Positions 7,516 through 16,109 of a DNA stretch of 64,000 nt are shown here, in pieces. The notes below the pieces were generated by a model that was not told the origin of the DNA, made no database searches, and was given only the letters and a program-made list of their open reading frames with translations. How positions within the stretch are numbered: the first letter of the stretch is position 1; each line of letters opens with the position of its first letter. The stretch spans positions 4,154,001-4,218,000 of the forward strand of contig NZ_CP133020.1 in assembly GCF_030866825.1 (NCBI RefSeq). Direction: 5' to 3'. The position numbers were made by a program, and so were the translations under genes. Source of the DNA: Rathayibacter sp. SW19 (lineage in GTDB: Bacteria > Actinomycetota > Actinomycetes > Actinomycetales > Microbacteriaceae).

Positions 7516-9588
7516 ATGACGACAACACAATCCACAACGCGGGGCCGACCGGAGCCTGAACCAGAATCCGAGATCCGGTTGCCGCGCGTCAGCATCCCCA
7601 GCATCGTCCTCGTGCTCTGCGTGCCGCTCGCTGTGGCGGCATCGCTGGCGGCGATGACCTTCGGCGGCGGCTTCTCAACAGGCACGGCATTGCTCGACCC
7701 TGGGCCGATCGTCGACAAGGGTCTGCCGATCGTGCGAGCCATTCACGACACGGCCGCAGCAGGAACGGTCGGACTCCTCGTTTTGGCCGCGTTCGTGCTG
7801 CCCGGGCAGACCAAGGTGCCAGGCGAAGTCGGCCGTTCGCAGTGGCGTGCGGTGCGCTGGGCAGCCTGGGCCGGCGCCGTCTGGTTCGTTGCGGCGTGCG
7901 TGGTGATCGTGCTGACTGGCATCCAGGTCTCCGGCGTTGCGATCAGTGATCCGCTGTTCCCGTCAGCATTCACAACTTTCCTTTTCCAGATCGAGCTCGG
8001 GCAGTCGCTGGTGGTCTCTGCTGGGTGCGTGCTGGTGGCGACCGTGATCGCCCTGTTCGCGAACAGACTCACCTCCGTGGGAGTTGCGGCCGGATTCGCG
8101 CTCTTCGCGTTGCTTCCGCTCGCACTTTCCGGGCATGCCGCCGGTTCGTTCGAACATGCGAACGCCGTCGACAGCCTGGCCGTGCACCTGGTCGGGGTCA
8201 CCGTGTGGGTCGGCGGCCTCGCCGGACTTCTTCTGCTGCGCACGACGGTGAAACGCGGATTCGGCGTTGCCGTCGCTCGCTATTCGACGCTGGCAGGTTG
8301 GGCGTTCGTGGCCGTCGGCTTCTCCGGCGTCGTCAATGCGGCGCTGCGCTTGAACACGTTCGCGGACCTGCTTGCGCCGTACGGACTTCTGATTGTGGCC
8401 AAGGCGAGCATCCTGGTGATTCTCGGCTTCGCTGGGGCGCTGCAGCGCAAGCGGGTGATCCCTGCACTGAAGGCAGACCCGATGAACCGGAGACTGTTCG
8501 TTCGACTTGCCGTGAGCGAAGTCGTGTTCATGACCCTCGCAATCGGCATCGCCGTCGGACTCGCGAAGAGCCCGCCACCGGTGTCGCAGGCTCCGTTGAC
8601 CGGCGATGCGGCACGCGCGGGTCTTCTCGGGTTTCCGTATCCGCCGCCGGTGACGATGCTCCGGATGTTCACCGTGTGGCACTGGGAATGGATGTGGCTC
8701 GGGCTCGCAATCGTCCTCGCGGGTTGCTACCTGTGGGCGGCGCGAGTGCTGCGCCGACGCGGCGATCATTGGCCGATCTATCGGTCGATCTGCTGGGTAG
8801 CCGGTTGCGCGGTGCTGGTATGGGCGACGAGCGGCGGCCCCGCCGTCTACGGGCTGGTCCACTTCAGTAGTCACATGGTCGAGCACATGGCGTTGATGAT
8901 GTTCATTCCCCCGCTGCTCGTTCTGGGGGGCCCGGTGTTGCTTGCCCTGCGGGCGCTACCGAGCAGGCACGACGGAAGTCGCGGCATCCGCGAATGGTTA
9001 CTGCTGTTCACTCACTCGCGCTTTCTGGGCTTTCTCGCGCAACCCGTCGTCGCCGGCGTGATCTTCGCAGGCAGCCTGATCGTGTTCTACTATTCGCCTG
9101 CGTTCTACGCGTCGCTTTCCACTCACGAATGGCACGTGCTGATGTATGTGCACTTCCTGCTGTCGGGCTACCTGTTCTTCTGGGTGTTCATCGGCATCGA
9201 CCCCGGCCCGAAACGCCCACCGTACCCGATCCTGTTCATGGTTCTGCTTGCAACGCTGGCGTTCCACGCGTTCTTCGGAGTCGCCCTCATGATGAGCGAC
9301 GGCGTGCTCGCCGCCGACTGGTACCACGCGCTCGGACAGACGAACACAGCGGCATTGCTCGCTGATCAGCACACCGGCGGCGGGATCGCCTGGGGCGCCA
9401 GCGAGATACCGATGGTGTTGGTGGCGCTTGGAGTCGCAACGATGTGGGCGAAGTCCGACGAGCGCACCGCCAAACGACTCGACCGGCAAGCCGATCGCGA
9501 CGGTGACGCCGAACTGGTCGCGTACAACGCGCGGCTGGAGAACTTGCAGGCTCGCGACGGCGACGACGACGATCGGCGGGATGCGTAG
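7516..9588 (+). CDS. CopD / CtaG (cytochrome c oxidase assembly) fusion
   Basis: A 690-residue multi-spanning membrane protein. The N-terminal half (about 30-330) has the CopD pattern, including LSGHAAGSFEHANAVDSLAVHLVGVTVWVGGLAGL cut here into its parts: His-rich HAAGSFEHAN and HLVGVTVWVGGLAG. The C-terminal half (about 380-640) is a CtaG domain (FTVWHWEWMWLGL, SHMVEHMALMMFIPPLLVLG, YYSPAFYASLSTHEWHVLM, GIDPGPKRPPYP). Such fusions occur in actinobacteria and are linked to copper import and supply to cytochrome oxidase. It starts 32 nt after copC, ends in an acidic cytoplasmic tail, and completes the ycnI-copC-copD-ctaG run. Confidence 0.88.
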   Translation: MTTTQSTTRGRPEPEPESEIRLPRVSIPSIVLVLCVPLAVAASLAAMTFGGGFSTGTALLDPGPIVDKGLPIVRAIHDTAAAGTVGLLVLAAFVLPGQTKVPGEVGRSQWRAVRWAAWAGAVWFVAACVVIVLTGIQVSGVAISDPLFPSAFTTFLFQIELGQSLVVSAGCVLVATVIALFANRLTSVGVAAGFALFALLPLALSGHAAGSFEHANAVDSLAVHLVGVTVWVGGLAGLLLLRTTVKRGFGVAVARYSTLAGWAFVAVGFSGVVNAALRLNTFADLLAPYGLLIVAKASILVILGFAGALQRKRVIPALKADPMNRRLFVRLAVSEVVFMTLAIGIAVGLAKSPPPVSQAPLTGDAARAGLLGFPYPPPVTMLRMFTVWHWEWMWLGLAIVLAGCYLWAARVLRRRGDHWPIYRSICWVAGCAVLVWATSGGPAVYGLVHFSSHMVEHMALMMFIPPLLVLGGPVLLALRALPSRHDGSRGIREWLLLFTHSRFLGFLAQPVVAGVIFAGSLIVFYYSPAFYASLSTHEWHVLMYVHFLLSGYLFFWVFIGIDPGPKRPPYPILFMVLLATLAFHAFFGVALMMSDGVLAADWYHALGQTNTAALLADQHTGGGIAWGASEIPMVLVALGVATMWAKSDERTAKRLDRQADRDGDAELVAYNARLENLQARDGDDDDRRDA

Positions 9589-9603
9589 ACCCTGATGCCT
9601 ATG

Positions 9604-9692
9604 CCGGGTTGCCTATGCCGGGTTGCCGATGCCGGATTGCCTGAGCCGGGTTGCCTGAGCCGGGTTGCCGGAACCGGGTTGCGCAAACCGGG
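9604..9692. repeat. 14-bp tandem repeat in the leader of a dehydrogenase-like gene
   Basis: Six units of 14 bp (CCGGGTTGCCTATG and variants) at 9604-9617, 9618-9631, 9632-9645, 9646-9659, 9660-9673 and 9674-9687, plus CCGGG to 9692. The units diverge mainly in the last four bases. The array begins 15 nt after the copD-ctaG stop and ends about 50 nt before ATG 9744. Confidence 0.9.
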
Positions 9693-9743
9693 AAGAAACC
9701 GGCAGACCGCATGGTTGGGCCGATAGCCAACGAAAGGAATCCC

Positions 9744-10601
9744 ATGAGCATTGTCGTCACCGGCGCAACAGGCCACCTCGGTCGACTCGTCATCGAATCG
9801 CTGCTGGCTCGCGGAGTCGAGCCTGAGCAGATTGTCGCCGCAGGCCGCAATGTGCAGAAGATCGCGGACTTCGCCGAGCGCGGCGTCACCGTCGCACCGA
9901 TCGACTACGACGATCCGGCAACACTCGAGCGTGCTTTCGCCGGTGCAGACACCCTGCTGCTGATTTCGGCCAGCGAGGTCGGCCACCGCCTGCAGCAGCA
10001 CCTGAATGTCATCGATGCTGCTGTCGCCGCCGGTGTCGGCCGCATCGTCTACACCAGTGCGCCACACGCGGACGACACGGCGCTGGCGGTGGCGCCCGAG
10101 CACAAGGCGACCGAGGCGGCGATCACGGCATCCGGGTTGCCGTTCACGATTCTGCGCAACGGCTGGTATACCGAGAACTACGTCAGCGTGCTGGAGCAGG
10201 CGCGCACGACCGGCACCGTACTGGCCAGCGTCGGCGACGGCAGGGTCGCCAGCGCGAGCCGCGCCGACTATGCGGACGCTGCCGCGGTCGTGCTGATCGA
10301 AGACGGTCACGTCGGGCGCGTCTACGAAGTCACCGGAGACGTCGCGTGGAGCTTCGATGACCTCGCGGACGCGATCTCCAGCATCATCGACCGCTCCGTC
10401 GTGTACACGCCGGTGAGCTCAGACGAGCACCTTCGCATCCTCACCGACGCGGGTCTGGATGCTGGGACTGCCGGCTTCGTCGTCGCCCTGGACGGCAACA
10501 TCCGCGACGGCCTGCTCGGCGAGACGAACGGAGAACTGCGAGGGTTGATCGGCCGCCCCACCACGCCCCTGGCCGAGGGGCTGAGCGCCGCGATCGGGTA
10601 G
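9744..10601 (+). CDS. NAD(P)-binding NmrA/QorB-like oxidoreductase
   Basis: A 285-residue protein from ATG 9744, with GAAAGGA at 9732-9738 as ribosome binding site. The N-terminal Rossmann motif is MSIVVTGATGHLGR (GxxGxxG). YTSAPHADDT, EHKATEAAITASGLPFTILR and NGWYTENY are typical of the atypical SDR NmrA/QorB group (NAD(P)H:quinone oxidoreductase 2-like), which lack the classical Tyr-Lys catalytic pair. The role may be quinone reduction or redox sensing. It is preceded by a 14-bp tandem array and followed by a dispersed hairpin. Confidence 0.8.
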   Translation: MSIVVTGATGHLGRLVIESLLARGVEPEQIVAAGRNVQKIADFAERGVTVAPIDYDDPATLERAFAGADTLLLISASEVGHRLQQHLNVIDAAVAAGVGRIVYTSAPHADDTALAVAPEHKATEAAITASGLPFTILRNGWYTENYVSVLEQARTTGTVLASVGDGRVASASRADYADAAAVVLIEDGHVGRVYEVTGDVAWSFDDLADAISSIIDRSVVYTPVSSDEHLRILTDAGLDAGTAGFVVALDGNIRDGLLGETNGELRGLIGRPTTPLAEGLSAAIG

Positions 10602-10614
10602 CCCGGCGGGATTC

Positions 10615-10652
10615 GCGCCACTTCATACACGTTGCGCCAGTTGAAGTGGCGC
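10615..10652. terminator. Hairpin of a repeated element after the QorB-like gene
   Basis: Perfect 11-bp inverted repeat: GCGCCACTTCA at 10615-10625 and TGAAGTGGCGC at 10642-10652, loop of 16 nt, 14 nt after the stop. A close relative occurs after paaK (50096-50139); both share TGCGCCAGTTGAAGTGGCGC. A terminator or mobile hairpin is inferred. There is no T-tract. Confidence 0.6.
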
Positions 10653-10719
10653 ACCGTGCAACACCCGGCGCACCGGGCGCCGGCGGGCGTTCAGCTGCTT
10701 TCGCCTAAGCTGGTTTCCT

Positions 10720-11709
10720 GTGTTCACCGTCATCATCGGCCTCGTCGCTGCCCTGATCTTCGGTTCCGCAGACTTTCTCGGCGGCCTGGCCGCCAAACGG
10801 ATCAGCCCGATTCGCGTCACCGCGATCACCGCCGCGGCCGGGCTGGTTCTGTTGCTGGCGGTCGCACCCTTCGTCGGTGGATCGTGGTCGCCGAGCGCGA
10901 TCCTTTGGGGAGGACTCTCCGGCGTTACGGGCGCCATCGCGATCTCATTGCTCTACGCGTGCCTGGCGATCGGGCCGATGAGCATCCTGTCGCCGCTGAC
11001 CGCGGTCGTGTCGGCGGTGATCCCGATGTCGTGGGGGCTGATCGGCGGCGATCGATTTGCCCCGATCGGCTACGCGGCACTCGCGCTCGCCCTCGTCGCG
11101 GTCGTGCTGGTCGGCTTCGTACCCGAGCGCGGCGCCGTTCGGCCCAGCCTGCGCGGCATTCTGATGGCGATCGGCTCCGGCCTCATGATCGGCGTCTTCA
11201 TGATCCTGATCGACGCGACCCCGCACGAATCTGGGCTGGTGCCGCTGATCATGAACCGCGGTGTCAACGCCGCGATCATGTTCTCGACCGTCGGGCTGAT
11301 TACCCTGTGGCACCGGCGCGGGCGCCGGGTGAGCGTTCTGGCCGACGTCACGCGCGGGGTGACGAGCAGCGTTACGGGCGGGGTTACGGGCTGGGTCACC
11401 ACCGCTGGCGGGCACGGCACGGCCGATGGCGGCAGCGCTGATGACGGCAGCGCCGCACCTGCTCGAGGCGGTTGGCGACCGGGCATAGTGCTCGCGACAG
11501 CGGGCGGGTTGGTCGACGCGACCGCGAACATCCTGATGCTGGTCGGAATGCGCATCGGCGACCTCAGTGTGATCGCTGTGCTGACGGCAATGTATCCGGC
11601 CGGAACGATCATCCTCGCGGCCGTCGTCTTACGCGAGCGGATCGCACCGGTGCAGTGGGTTGGCCTCGTGCTGGCGGTCGGTGCCGCCGGAATGCTTGCG
11701 CTCGCCTGA
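10720..11709 (+). CDS. EamA/DMT-type transporter
   Basis: A 329-residue membrane protein with about ten hydrophobic helices in two EamA-like halves (LIFGSADFLGGLAAKRISPI in the first; ANILMLVGMRIGDLSVIAV and PVQWVGLVLAVGAAGMLAL in the second). The halves are separated by a polar Gly/Thr-rich loop (about 205-255) containing VTRGVTSSVTGGVTGWVT, another short internal repeat. The family exports metabolites or amino acids; the substrate cannot be told. GTG 10720 has no Shine-Dalgarno sequence, but TAAGCT at 10706-10711 ends 8 nt before it, so a leaderless transcript is possible. Confidence 0.8.
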   Translation: MFTVIIGLVAALIFGSADFLGGLAAKRISPIRVTAITAAAGLVLLLAVAPFVGGSWSPSAILWGGLSGVTGAIAISLLYACLAIGPMSILSPLTAVVSAVIPMSWGLIGGDRFAPIGYAALALALVAVVLVGFVPERGAVRPSLRGILMAIGSGLMIGVFMILIDATPHESGLVPLIMNRGVNAAIMFSTVGLITLWHRRGRRVSVLADVTRGVTSSVTGGVTGWVTTAGGHGTADGGSADDGSAAPARGGWRPGIVLATAGGLVDATANILMLVGMRIGDLSVIAVLTAMYPAGTIILAAVVLRERIAPVQWVGLVLAVGAAGMLALA

Positions 11710-11842
11710 GCTCGCCCCGCCCCTCACCCCACAGATTGCGTCGAGTGCGTCCATGTGGCCATTTCCGGCTCGTTTTCACGCTCGATACCGACCAGATGAG
11801 CGCACTCGGCCGCGGGTTCAGAGCGGAATGCGAAGTGGATTG

Positions 11843-11861
11843 TTAGGCAAGCCTCAGCTAA
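11843..11861. promoter_or_regulatory. Candidate DtxR/IdeR iron box upstream of the ECF transporter
   Basis: TTAGGCAAGCCTCAGCTAA matches the actinobacterial DtxR/IdeR consensus TTAGGTTAGGCTAACCTAA at 14 of 19 positions. It lies about 95 nt upstream of the ECF S-component start in the 247-nt gap after the EamA gene (11710-11956), which otherwise holds no gene I can see. Iron-dependent repression of the transporter genes is inferred. Binding to an iron box is known for this regulator family, not shown here. Confidence 0.55.
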
Positions 11862-11956
11862 GTTTGTAGAGCAGCTTCGCTGTGCAGCGCCCCTGACTGG
11901 CACGAATACGCCTTGCAAGAACACGACTCGCACGAACACGACTCGAAACGACACAC

Positions 11957-12541
11957 ATGCACAAGCTGAGCACCCGCCTGCTCTTGACGCTCGCCGCGAT
12001 CGGCGTCGCGGGCGGCATCGTGTGCCTGCCGACAATCTACGCCGGCACCGCGCTACTCGCGGTCGCCCCTCCGCTGTATGGCCTGATCGTCGGGGCATAC
12101 GTCTTTCCCGGCGTGATCGCTCAATCATTGTTGCGGCGTGGCGGCGTTGCCTTCGCGACAGCGACGTTGGCCGGCCTCGTTGCTGCCCCGTTCTTTCCAG
12201 GCGGTGTCGCCTACATTCCGGCGTTTGCGCTCGTCGGAGCGTTGCAGGAGGTGCCGTTCGCGGTCAGCGCGTACCGGTACTGGCGTGGCTGGGTTTTCTA
12301 CCTGACAGCGGTTGTCGTCGGGCTGAGTATCGCCGTCGCCGAGTTCATCGCCGTCGCCGGCGAACGTGCGCCGCTGTGGGTCCAGATCGTCAAGCCCGGT
12401 GTGTTCGTTGTCAGCCTGGTGGTCTTCACAGTGCTCGGCCGCGCCGTCGCGGCCGGGCTGAATCGGGCGGGCGTCGGCCGCGGCCTCGCGCTTCCCATTG
12501 ATCGGCGCCGCGTCGCCCGGGTGCAGAATCCAGTTCCGTGA
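11957..12541 (+). CDS. ECF transporter S component (YkoE-like)
   Basis: A 194-residue integral membrane protein with five to six helices and short loops, which is the size and build of energy-coupling-factor substrate-binding (S) components. FFPGGVAYIPAFALVGALQEVPF is reminiscent of the YkoE group (shown here only in part: YIPAFALVGALQEVPF). It precedes a two-domain EcfA ATPase and an EcfT gene with 4-bp overlaps, so it belongs to a dedicated ECF importer. YkoE systems are usually assigned to thiamine-precursor uptake. Here a candidate iron box upstream and a PPTase downstream raise the possibility of an iron-related ligand. The start is ATG 11957. Confidence 0.72.
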   Translation: MHKLSTRLLLTLAAIGVAGGIVCLPTIYAGTALLAVAPPLYGLIVGAYVFPGVIAQSLLRRGGVAFATATLAGLVAAPFFPGGVAYIPAFALVGALQEVPFAVSAYRYWRGWVFYLTAVVVGLSIAVAEFIAVAGERAPLWVQIVKPGVFVVSLVVFTVLGRAVAAGLNRAGVGRGLALPIDRRRVARVQNPVP

Positions 12542-14367
12542 CTGCGGCGAGCAACACGACGAGCAACGCGGCGAGCAACACAAGACCCGACGCGACGCCC
12601 GCTGCCGCGCCTGACGCGCGGGTCGAAACGCCGCCGGTGCTCACAATCGACGGCGTGCGCATCCGCCACGCCGAACAGGATCGCTGCACTCCCGACAACA
12701 TCACGTTCACGGTGCGCCCGGGCGAGGTCGTGCTCCTGCTCGGCCCGAGCGGCTGCGGCAAGTCCACTCTCACGCTGGCGATGAACGGGCTCATCCCGCA
12801 CGCGATCGCCGCCACCCTCGACGGCACCGTCACCGTCGGCGGCGTGAGCACCGCCGACACCTCGCCCGCTCGGCTGAGCGAGAACGTCGCCATGGTCTTC
12901 CAAGATCCGGATGCCCAGATCGTCACCGGCAGCGTGCTCGACGAGGTTTGCTTCGGGCCGGAGAATCTGCGACTGCCGGTCGAGGTTGTGCGAGGGCGCG
13001 CCGAGACGGCCCTGCGCCAGGTGGGTTTGTGGGAGCGCCGCGCCGAGAGCCCAGACCGGCTCTCAGGCGGCGGCAGACAGCGACTTGCGATCGCCTGCGC
13101 GCTGGCACTGGATGCCCCCCTGCTGGTTCTCGACGAACCGACTGCGAACCTGGACCCCGCCGGAATCGATGAAGTGTATGCCGTGCTGCGCTCACTCGTC
13201 GAAGGCCCATCGAACCGTGCGATCGTGCTGGTCGAGCACAACCTCGACGCCGCAATCGACCTGGTCGACAGAGTCGTCGTGCTCGACGCCGCGGGCCGGC
13301 TCGCCTTCGACGGACCGGTCGGTCCGACGCTGCGCAACAACGCGGATGCGCTCCTGCAGCTCGGCGTCTGGCTGCCCGTCGCGACTCTGGCCGCGCTTCG
13401 GCTGCGTGCCGCAGGCCTGCAGCTGGACCCGCTGCCGCTGACTCCCGCCGAGTTGCGCGCAGCCCTGGACTCAGTGCCCGCAGACGCGGTGCCCGCAGAC
13501 GCGGTGCCCGCAGACGCGGTGCCCGAGCGCGGCCGAAGGCAGCTCCAGCAAGACCGCGAGGATGCCGCGCTCATCCAGGTGCGCGAACTCACGGTGCACA
13601 CAGGGAAAGTGCCGGTTCTGCACGAGGTGAGTCTGGACATCCACCGCGGTGATTTTCTCGCCGTGATCGGCATTAACGGCGCTGGCAAGACGACCCTGGT
13701 GCAGGCGATTGCCGGGGTCGTACCGTCACCGCGCGCAGCAGTCCGGCTCGGGCAGCTCGACGTCGGCCGGGCCGGCGCGCGTGAGCGAGCGGCGCACGTG
13801 GGCTTCGTGTTCCAGAACCCGGAACATCAGTTCCTGGCCTACACCGTGTTCGATGAGCTGGCGCACGGTTTGCGCATCCGCAAAGTCGCCGCCGCCGAGA
13901 TCGACGCGCGGGTCAGCGCGATGCTGGAACGGTTCGGGCTCGCAGACGTGCGCGACCGGCATCCGTTCCTGCTGTCGGGCGGGCAGAAGCGACGCCTGTC
14001 TGTCGGGTCCGCACTCATTGACGGCGCGGACGTTCTGGTGCTGGATGAGCCGACGTTCGGGCAAGATCGCGCACGCGCAGGAGAGCTATTGGCAATTCTC
14101 GATGACCTGAACGCAGCCGGCACCACGGTGATCATCGTCACGCACGATCTGCAGTTGGTCGCCGAGCATGCCAGCCATGTCGCGGTGCTGTCTGGCGGCC
14201 GGTTGTTGGCGCACGTACGAACCGAGGCGGCGTTCGCGGATGCCGCACTGATCGACCGCGCCGGGCTGCGGCTGCCACCGCTCGCGCAGGCGATGCGCGG
14301 GCTGCGCAAGCATCCGGAACTGCAGGGCGTCGTGCGGTTGAGCGACCTGCCCGGGCCGTCGCTATGA
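12538..14367 (+). CDS. ECF transporter ATPase with two fused ABC domains
   Basis: A 609-residue fusion of two ABC ATPases. The first has Walker A LLGPSGCGKST, signature LSGGGRQRLAIA and Walker B LLVLDEPTANLDP. The second has Walker A VIGINGAGKTT, signature LSGGQKRRLSVG and Walker B VLVLDEPTFGQD. It powers substrate import with the S and T components. The linker carries a 15-bp tandem repeat encoding VPADA three times. GTG 12538 overlaps the S-component stop by 4 bp and its own stop overlaps ecfT by 4 bp. The N-terminus has a short Thr/Asn/Ser-rich run before the first domain. Confidence 0.9.
   Translation: MTAASNTTSNAASNTRPDATPAAAPDARVETPPVLTIDGVRIRHAEQDRCTPDNITFTVRPGEVVLLLGPSGCGKSTLTLAMNGLIPHAIAATLDGTVTVGGVSTADTSPARLSENVAMVFQDPDAQIVTGSVLDEVCFGPENLRLPVEVVRGRAETALRQVGLWERRAESPDRLSGGGRQRLAIACALALDAPLLVLDEPTANLDPAGIDEVYAVLRSLVEGPSNRAIVLVEHNLDAAIDLVDRVVVLDAAGRLAFDGPVGPTLRNNADALLQLGVWLPVATLAALRLRAAGLQLDPLPLTPAELRAALDSVPADAVPADAVPADAVPERGRRQLQQDREDAALIQVRELTVHTGKVPVLHEVSLDIHRGDFLAVIGINGAGKTTLVQAIAGVVPSPRAAVRLGQLDVGRAGARERAAHVGFVFQNPEHQFLAYTVFDELAHGLRIRKVAAAEIDARVSAMLERFGLADVRDRHPFLLSGGQKRRLSVGSALIDGADVLVLDEPTFGQDRARAGELLAILDDLNAAGTTVIIVTHDLQLVAEHASHVAVLSGGRLLAHVRTEAAFADAALIDRAGLRLPPLAQAMRGLRKHPELQGVVRLSDLPGPSL
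13474..13518. repeat. 15-bp tandem repeat in the ATPase interdomain linker
   Basis: Three exact units of GTGCCCGCAGACGCG (13474-13488, 13489-13503, 13504-13518), then a partial unit. They encode repeated VPADA between the two ABC domains, in frame. Confidence 0.9.
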
Positions 14368-15215
14368 GCACGGGCGAGAGCGCGGGTTTGGGTGCGGGCA
14401 CCGGCAGGGGAACGGTGACCGACCCGTATCAGGCACGATCGGATGCTACGCCCCGGCGGTTCTTGTACGGCCTGAATCCGCTGGCCACGCTCGCCGCAGT
14501 GCTGCCGGTCATCGTGGCTGCACTGTTCACCCGCAACGTCGCCACGCCGTTCGCGCTCACGGTGCTTGGAGTGGTCATCCTGCTCGTCGGAGTGCGTCTG
14601 AGCCTGAAAGCGCTGATCCTGCTACTGGTCGCACTGCCGGCGTTCGTCTGCGTTCTGACGGTGAGTTTCGGGGTCTGGACCGATCCGGCCATGGTTGCCG
14701 ACACTCCTGTGGTGGTGCGACTTGGTGGATTCCAGCTGTACGCGGGCGCTCTCGAGGTGGGCTTGGCCACGGCTCTGCGCCTGGCCGTGCTGATCGTGCT
14801 CGCGTTGGCCTGCTCGCTGGCGACGCAGGGGGCGGACTTCGTGCGGTCGGCAGTCCGTTACCTGCGCGTTCCATACCGAATCGGCTACACGGTGCTCGCG
14901 GCCTACCGTTTCGTGCCCCGGTTCGGCCGCGAACTGGAGGTGATCCGGCAGGCGCACCGCGTGCGCGGCTCGGCGGGCGGGCGTGGGCCGATCGGCGCCA
15001 TCCGACGCGGATTCGGCTCGGTGGTTCCGCTGCTGGCCGCCGCGATTCGGCATGCCGAACGGGTCGCCCTGGCGATGGATGCGCGCGCGTTCGGTGCATA
15101 CCCCACTCGCACGGAGCGTCATGAGGTGCCGCTGCGCCTGTGCGACGGTGTCGCCATTGCCGTTTTCTGGCTGGTGGCTGCGGGGATCTTCGTGCTGACG
15201 GCGGACCTGCGGTAG
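14364..15215 (+). CDS. ECF transporter T component (EcfT)
   Basis: A 283-residue membrane protein starting MSTGESAGLGAG at ATG 14364, overlapping the ATPase stop by 4 bp (ATGA). There are five to six TM helices. The two EcfT coupling motifs with an Ala-Arg-Gly-like core are visible as RQAHRVRGSAGGRG and VALAMDARAFGAYPTRT. It scaffolds the S component and ATPase of an ECF importer. The PPTase gene starts 51 nt downstream on the same strand, so read-through from the candidate iron-regulated promoter is plausible. Confidence 0.85.
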   Translation: MSTGESAGLGAGTGRGTVTDPYQARSDATPRRFLYGLNPLATLAAVLPVIVAALFTRNVATPFALTVLGVVILLVGVRLSLKALILLLVALPAFVCVLTVSFGVWTDPAMVADTPVVVRLGGFQLYAGALEVGLATALRLAVLIVLALACSLATQGADFVRSAVRYLRVPYRIGYTVLAAYRFVPRFGRELEVIRQAHRVRGSAGGRGPIGAIRRGFGSVVPLLAAAIRHAERVALAMDARAFGAYPTRTERHEVPLRLCDGVAIAVFWLVAAGIFVLTADLR

Positions 15216-15266
15216 CTTGCGGGCAGCGCGGTGTCCCAAGGCGCGATGGCATGAGCGCGATCTATC

Positions 15267-16109
15267 ATGACACTCGTGTCTTCCACAAATGGCGAGGCCC
15301 GAGCCGCCGAGTCTGGTGCGACAGGCTTCAAACTGGCTGTGCTCGCGGCGGACCGATCCCTCGGCATTGCGTGGGCAGATCCCGGCGCCTGGCGAGCGGA
15401 TGCCCCAGCATTGGCTCTCTTGAGCCAGCGCGAGCGCACACGCTACGCCGCGTTCACTCGACCGGAAGCCGCACACAGCTTTGCGCTCGGCAGAGCACTC
15501 ATCAGGGAACTCGTCGCCTATGTGTCGGCGGTGCCCGCCGACGCAGTGAGGGTCGACGCGATGTGCCCGACTTGCGGCGGGCCGCACGGGAAGCCGATCA
15601 TCGCGGCTCCCATTGCTGCGCGCGGGCGCATCCACGTGAGCGTGTCACGATGCGTGGGCGTCGTCGTTGCCGCCGCGACCACGGCAGGGCCGATCGGGGT
15701 CGACGTCGAGCCTGCAGACACCGGCAAGGACCGCATTTCCGGCGTCCGGTCGATCGCACCCGCCCCGCCCGGCATCGACGCAGAATCCGCTGAGGCAACG
15801 CTGCGCCGGTGGACGGCGATCGAGGCCGTGCTGAAAGCCGACGGGCGCGGGCTGACACTCGATCCATCAAACGTCACCTTTTACCGCACGGCGAGCGCGG
15901 CTGACCCGGCAATCGCGGCTGACGCGACCGGTGGTGCGGTAACGGCGCAGATCGGTGACGAGCGCGCTCGCTACGCGGTGACGCATCCGCAGATCGACTG
16001 GGCGTTCGTGGTTGGGATCGCCGTGGCTCAGCGCGGCGGCGGGAGCGCCGGAAGCGCGTGGTCGACCAGCCACCGGTCGAAGAAGTCGTCCAGTGGTGCG
16101 TCGGAGTAG
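15267..16109 (+). CDS. 4'-phosphopantetheinyl transferase (Sfp-like)
   Basis: A 280-residue protein. PPTase motifs in order: FALGRALIRELVA, a CPTCGGPHGKPII block, HVSVSRCVGVVVAA, the Mg-binding GPIGVDVEP, and RRWTAIEAVLKADGRGL corresponding to the W-x-x-K-E-A-x-x-K motif. It would load phosphopantetheine onto carrier-protein serines. Two oddities are visible: the usual Lys before the catalytic Glu is Ile (AIEAVLK), and the segment between the two Mg-ligand motifs is short and lacks the usual Phe-rich stretch. The C-terminal about 27 residues overlap the convergent M1 peptidase gene (16028-16109). The nearby poly-lysine-synthetase-like NRPS is the obvious substrate. Start ATG 15267. Confidence 0.82.
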   Translation: MTLVSSTNGEARAAESGATGFKLAVLAADRSLGIAWADPGAWRADAPALALLSQRERTRYAAFTRPEAAHSFALGRALIRELVAYVSAVPADAVRVDAMCPTCGGPHGKPIIAAPIAARGRIHVSVSRCVGVVVAAATTAGPIGVDVEPADTGKDRISGVRSIAPAPPGIDAESAEATLRRWTAIEAVLKADGRGLTLDPSNVTFYRTASAADPAIAADATGGAVTAQIGDERARYAVTHPQIDWAFVVGIAVAQRGGGSAGSAWSTSHRSKKSSSGASE

